Part shown: positions 61,117 through 64,000 of the stretch, in pieces
Numbering within the stretch: position 1 is the first letter of the stretch
Layout of the letters: each line of letters starts with the position of its first letter
From: Leisingera thetidis
GTDB lineage: Bacteria; Pseudomonadota; Alphaproteobacteria; Rhodobacterales; Rhodobacteraceae
Length of the DNA: 64,000 bases
NCBI RefSeq assembly: GCF_025857195.1
Contig: NZ_CP109788.1
Coordinates: forward strand, 186,001 to 250,000
Direction: 5' to 3'
Notes under the pieces: generated by a model
Databases searched by the model: none
What the model was told of the DNA's origin: nothing
The model's input: the letters and a program-made list of their open reading frames with translations, nothing else
Program-made: the position numbers and the translations under genes

Positions 61117-62646
61117 ATGACCCTTAAGATCACCCTTGGGGATCTTCTTCATGACTGTGCCGCAAATTTTGCGGACCGGCCATTCGTCACCATGGCCGAG
61201 ACCGGGCAAACGGTCAGCTACGGCGCGTTCGAAGCGCTGACCAACCGTCTGGCCCATGGCATGCAGGACCGGTTCGGCAGCGGCCTGGGCTATGCCGCGA
61301 TTGTGCTGGAGAACAGCATGGAATATCTCGCCCTCACCTATGCCCTGAAGAAAATCAACGTCGTCGAAGTGTCGGTGAACCGGGCCATGCGCGGCGCGCC
61401 GCTGGCGCGGATGATTGATCAGACCCAGGCACCGGTCCTGTTCACCTCCGGTGCCCATCTGGAGGCGCTGGATCAGGTCCGCAGCGGCATTCCGCATCTG
61501 CGGGCGCTGGTGATGATGGACGCCGCGGACGAGGCGCGCCGCCTGTTCCCGGACCTGGAGGTCATCCTGTTCGAAGAGCTGCTGGCAGAGCGCATCGATC
61601 ATATCGTGTCACCGGCCAAGGACACGGATACCGCAACCATCCTGTTCACTTCCGGCACCACCGGGGTATCCAAAGGCTGCATGCTGTCGCACCGCTATGC
61701 TGTGCGCACCGCGGAAAACATGATCGGCCCGTTCCGGGTGACTGGCGGCGACTGCGTCTACGCCCCTTACCCGCTGTCGCATATCGGCGCGGCCTATTAC
61801 GATATTCTGCCCACCATGATGACCGGCGGCCGGGTCATCATGCGCGACCGTTTCAGCCTGTCGAACTTCTGGCGCGAAGTGAACGAATACGGCGTGACCT
61901 GGTACATGATGCTTGGCTCGGTGCAGCAGCTGCTGTGGGCCAGCCCGCCATCAGACCTGGAGAAAAGCCACAGGATCACCCGCTGCTGGTCGACGCCCGC
62001 TCCGGTGCCCAAGGCGGATTTCGACGCCCGGTTCAACACCCATCTGATCCCCGGCGGCGGCTATGGCTCGACCGATGCGGGCTGGGTTGTGGTGCCGCAA
62101 TGGGACCACCCGGGCGGGATCGTGCTGCCGCATTTCGATGTCGAAATTCAAGACGACGACGGGGAACGGCTGCCCGCCGGCAAGGCTGGTCATGTGGCGG
62201 TGCGCCCCAAGGAGCCCGGTGTCATGGCCGACGGTTATTTCGGGATGCCCGAGCGCACCCTGGAAAGCCGCCGCAACCTTTGGTTCCAGACCGGCGATAT
62301 CGGCCGCATGGACAAAGACGGGCTGTTCTACTTCCTGCACCGGGTCAGCGAACGGATCCGGGTCAAGGGCGAGATGGTCTCGGGCTATGAAGTCGAGGAA
62401 GGCATTCTGAGCCACCCGGCACTCGAAGACTGTGCGGTCATAGCAATTCCCGGTGAGATGGGCGAGGAAGACATCAAGGCCTTTGTCACAGTCAAGGATG
62501 GCCACAGCACCAGCGCCGATGCGCTGCGGGCCCACTGCGCCGGACGGATGGCCAAATTCATGATCCCCAAACATTTTGTGTTCCTGGACGAAATGCCGCG
62601 CACCCCGACCGGCAAGCCGGAAAAGGGCAAGCTGGCCGCGCTGTAA
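61117..62646 (+). CDS. AMP-dependent acyl-CoA ligase (CaiC-like)
   Basis: 509-residue adenylate-forming enzyme: P-loop motif ILFTSGTTGVSKGC, core motif GGGYGSTDAG, hinge WFQTGDIGRMD and the C-terminal catalytic Lys in RTPTGKPEKGKL. Start 61117 has CAGGAGG upstream, better than the longer frame. It activates a carboxylate to its CoA thioester; the sequence style resembles crotonobetaine/carnitine-CoA ligases, though the acid is not certain. Controlled probably by the divergent LysR gene. Stands alone as a one-gene unit before a GlxA-type regulator. Confidence 0.86.
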   Translation: MTLKITLGDLLHDCAANFADRPFVTMAETGQTVSYGAFEALTNRLAHGMQDRFGSGLGYAAIVLENSMEYLALTYALKKINVVEVSVNRAMRGAPLARMIDQTQAPVLFTSGAHLEALDQVRSGIPHLRALVMMDAADEARRLFPDLEVILFEELLAERIDHIVSPAKDTDTATILFTSGTTGVSKGCMLSHRYAVRTAENMIGPFRVTGGDCVYAPYPLSHIGAAYYDILPTMMTGGRVIMRDRFSLSNFWREVNEYGVTWYMMLGSVQQLLWASPPSDLEKSHRITRCWSTPAPVPKADFDARFNTHLIPGGGYGSTDAGWVVVPQWDHPGGIVLPHFDVEIQDDDGERLPAGKAGHVAVRPKEPGVMADGYFGMPERTLESRRNLWFQTGDIGRMDKDGLFYFLHRVSERIRVKGEMVSGYEVEEGILSHPALEDCAVIAIPGEMGEEDIKAFVTVKDGHSTSADALRAHCAGRMAKFMIPKHFVFLDEMPRTPTGKPEKGKLAAL

Positions 62647-62970
62647 CGGCTGCCGGGACATTGGCCAGCCATCCGGATCACGCCGCCCCCTCGGGCGGCG
62701 TGCAGGCTGTGCGCCGCCCTTGAGGAGAGGCAGGGCACGGCAATCCGGCAGCGCCCGCGCCAGACCGCTGTCGCTGGTGCTCGGCGCGCTGCTGATGATC
62801 GGCGGGCTGGCCGGCACAAAGTTCCGGCCCTGTCCCCTGCTGGTGAAATATGTCGAAGCCGGTTGGCGCATCCAATCGGCGGGAACGGTCCGGCCCGGAA
62901 TGTCATAATGCTCTCCGGCGTCCATCGCATCGGCATCGGCCTGACGCCCGTGCGGCTGTATTTTTGCCGG
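62647..62970. other. 324-bp gap between convergent ligase and GlxA-type genes
   Basis: Apart from the hairpin at 62679-62702, nothing recognisable. Frames here are high-GC noise. Confidence 0.5.
62679..62702 (+). terminator. Hairpin downstream of the acyl-CoA ligase gene
   Basis: CACGCCGCCC and GGGCGGCGTG form a 10-bp perfect stem with a 4-nt loop, 33 bp after the ligase stop. It lacks a T-tract, so it may be a factor-assisted terminator. Confidence 0.45.
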
Positions 62971-64000
62971 CTAAGTCAGAACAGGGCTGCCGTGAACCGG
63001 CCCGCGGGTGTCGGGAAGAAATCTCTGCTTGCGGTCCTGAACCGGTGTGACGCCGTAGAACTTGCGGTAATGCAGCGTCAGTGTTGAGGAACTGGCATAG
63101 CCGACAGCGTGGGCGATGTCCGAGATACTGTCCCAGGAGTACCGCACCATCTGCCGGGCAGCCTTCAGGCGCTGGCGGCGGTAATACTCGCCTGGGCTGA
63201 GGCCCGTGGCTGTGCGGAAGCTGCGCTCCAGCTGGCGCGGGGATATACCGGCCATGCGGGCGACATCGCGTATGCCGACAGGGATTTCGACGTTCTCGGA
63301 GAATATGGACATCGCTTGTTTGACCGCTGGCGGCATCTGGTCGACGGTTCGGCCGCTTTGCAGAACCGGGACCTTCTGCCGCGAGCTGCCGCTGCGGATG
63401 ACGGGGTGCTGGAACAGGCACGCAACTTCATTCATGGCCGCTTCGCCCAGTGCAATGCAGATCAGTTCCAAAGACAGGTCGAACATCGCCGTTGCTCCGG
63501 AAACTGTGTGAATAGCGCCGTCGCGGACGGCCAGACTGTCCACCGCCGTGCAATCCGGAAAGGCTGTTTCAAAGGCGCTGCGGTAGCACCAATGAACCGC
63601 ACAGCGCCGTCCGGACAGAACGCCGCTGGAGGCCAGAGGGAAAACACCGCCGGACACCCCGCCCAGTGCGACGCCGTGGCGGGCCAGGTAGCGCAGGCGG
63701 CCAGGACTTGAGACCGGGTCTTCAAACTCCGCTTCAGGACCGGACAGCAAAAACAGGCAATCAATGCCTTCGGCATCCGCCAGGCTGGAAGCCGCGGAAA
63801 AATGCATGCCTGCAGAGGCTGCTGCCTGCGCGCCGGATTCGGTTACCAGGCTCCAGGTGAAAACCTGGTGTCCTGCGATCTCGTTTGCGGCCCGCAACGG
63901 TTCCACGGCTGCGGTTAGGCAGGCCATCGGAAAGCCGGGAAACAGCAGGAAGCCGATGCGGCGAAGCGGGGCGGGGCCGAAGTCGCTGGAATGCAGGGTC
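62971..64000 (-). CDS. GlxA family AraC-type transcriptional regulator, 5' end beyond window
   Basis: About 343 residues are visible. An N-terminal DJ-1/PfpI-like (GATase1) domain begins RRIGFLLFPGFPMACLTAAV, and a C-terminal AraC double HTH follows (IRDVARMAGISPRQLERSFR, then HAVGYASSSTLTLHYRKFYG). The open frame continues to the window edge, so the true start is past 64000; an internal ATG at 63927 would cut the first strand of the domain. GbdR and CdhR, regulators of betaine and carnitine use, belong to this family. With the CaiC-like ligase nearby, a carnitine-type effector is an attractive but unproven idea. Confidence 0.88.
   Translation of the reverse strand, partial: TLHSSDFGPAPLRRIGFLLFPGFPMACLTAAVEPLRAANEIAGHQVFTWSLVTESGAQAAASAGMHFSAASSLADAEGIDCLFLLSGPEAEFEDPVSSPGRLRYLARHGVALGGVSGGVFPLASSGVLSGRRCAVHWCYRSAFETAFPDCTAVDSLAVRDGAIHTVSGATAMFDLSLELICIALGEAAMNEVACLFQHPVIRSGSSRQKVPVLQSGRTVDQMPPAVKQAMSIFSENVEIPVGIRDVARMAGISPRQLERSFRTATGLSPGEYYRRQRLKAARQMVRYSWDSISDIAHAVGYASSSTLTLHYRKFYGVTPVQDRKQRFLPDTRGPVHGSPVLT

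Overview
The window looks like a catabolic and transport-rich accessory stretch of a high-GC alphaproteobacterium. Gene families and layout fit the Roseobacter group (Rhodobacteraceae, something like Leisingera, Phaeobacter or Ruegeria): several TRAP and ABC importers, many LysR regulators next to short catabolic operons, methylated-amine oxidation and a benzoate pathway. This placement is an inference from gene content. No tRNA, rRNA, CRISPR array, insertion sequence or replication gene was seen.

Layout. 1-8.3 kb: a TAXI-type TRAP importer (permease cut by the window edge), a LysR regulator, a Cys/Met-type PLP lyase, an orphan thiamine-diphosphate enzyme and a second LysR gene. 8.3-11.3 kb: a GMC oxidoreductase and a mandelate-racemase-type enzyme with an altered metal site, closed by a strong terminator. 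11.3-19.4 kb: a probable methylated-amine module on the minus strand (polyamine-type ABC importer, a trimethylamine-dehydrogenase-like flavoprotein, a Rieske oxygenase). It diverges from a BetI-like TetR gene, with two matching palindromic operators between them. 19.4-25.2 kb: a polyamine-binding protein, an agmatinase-family enzyme, a LuxR regulator, an inositol-monophosphatase-family phosphatase and a Na/Pi cotransporter. 25.3-36.8 kb: an XRE-type regulator diverging from a seven-gene operon with a CocE-like protein lacking its catalytic serine, a full dipeptide-type ABC importer, a YtcJ-like amidohydrolase and an M81/MlrC metallopeptidase. 36.8-41.4 kb: a DctPQM TRAP importer with a universal stress protein and a divergent LysR gene. 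41.4-45.5 kb: a MocR-type remnant, an Lrp regulator and a chemoreceptor ending in an octanucleotide tandem repeat. 45.9-59.3 kb: catB-benABCD, a branched-chain-type ABC importer and a 3-hydroxybenzoate 4-monooxygenase in one long operon, facing a LysR gene and an intradiol dioxygenase. 59.3-64 kb: an acyl-CoA thioesterase remnant, a LysR gene diverging from a CaiC-like acyl-CoA ligase, and a GlxA-family regulator cut by the window edge.

The genes pair importers with the enzymes that would use their cargo. Benzoate would be oxidised by BenABC and BenD to catechol, cleaved by the intradiol dioxygenase and cycloisomerised by CatB. 3-Hydroxybenzoate would go to protocatechuate through the MobA-like enzyme. 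The later steps of both branches are not in the window. In the amine module the importer, Rieske oxygenase and flavoprotein would remove N-methyl groups in turn, probably under the BetI-like repressor.

The most unusual items are the CocE-like protein that has lost both its serine nucleophile and its oxyanion tyrosine, the enolase-superfamily enzyme with Gly at the first metal-ligand position, the TMADH-like enzyme with an altered substrate pocket, the duplicated BetI-type operators, the hairpins that recur between binding-protein and membrane-component genes, and the octamer array at the chemoreceptor stop codon.
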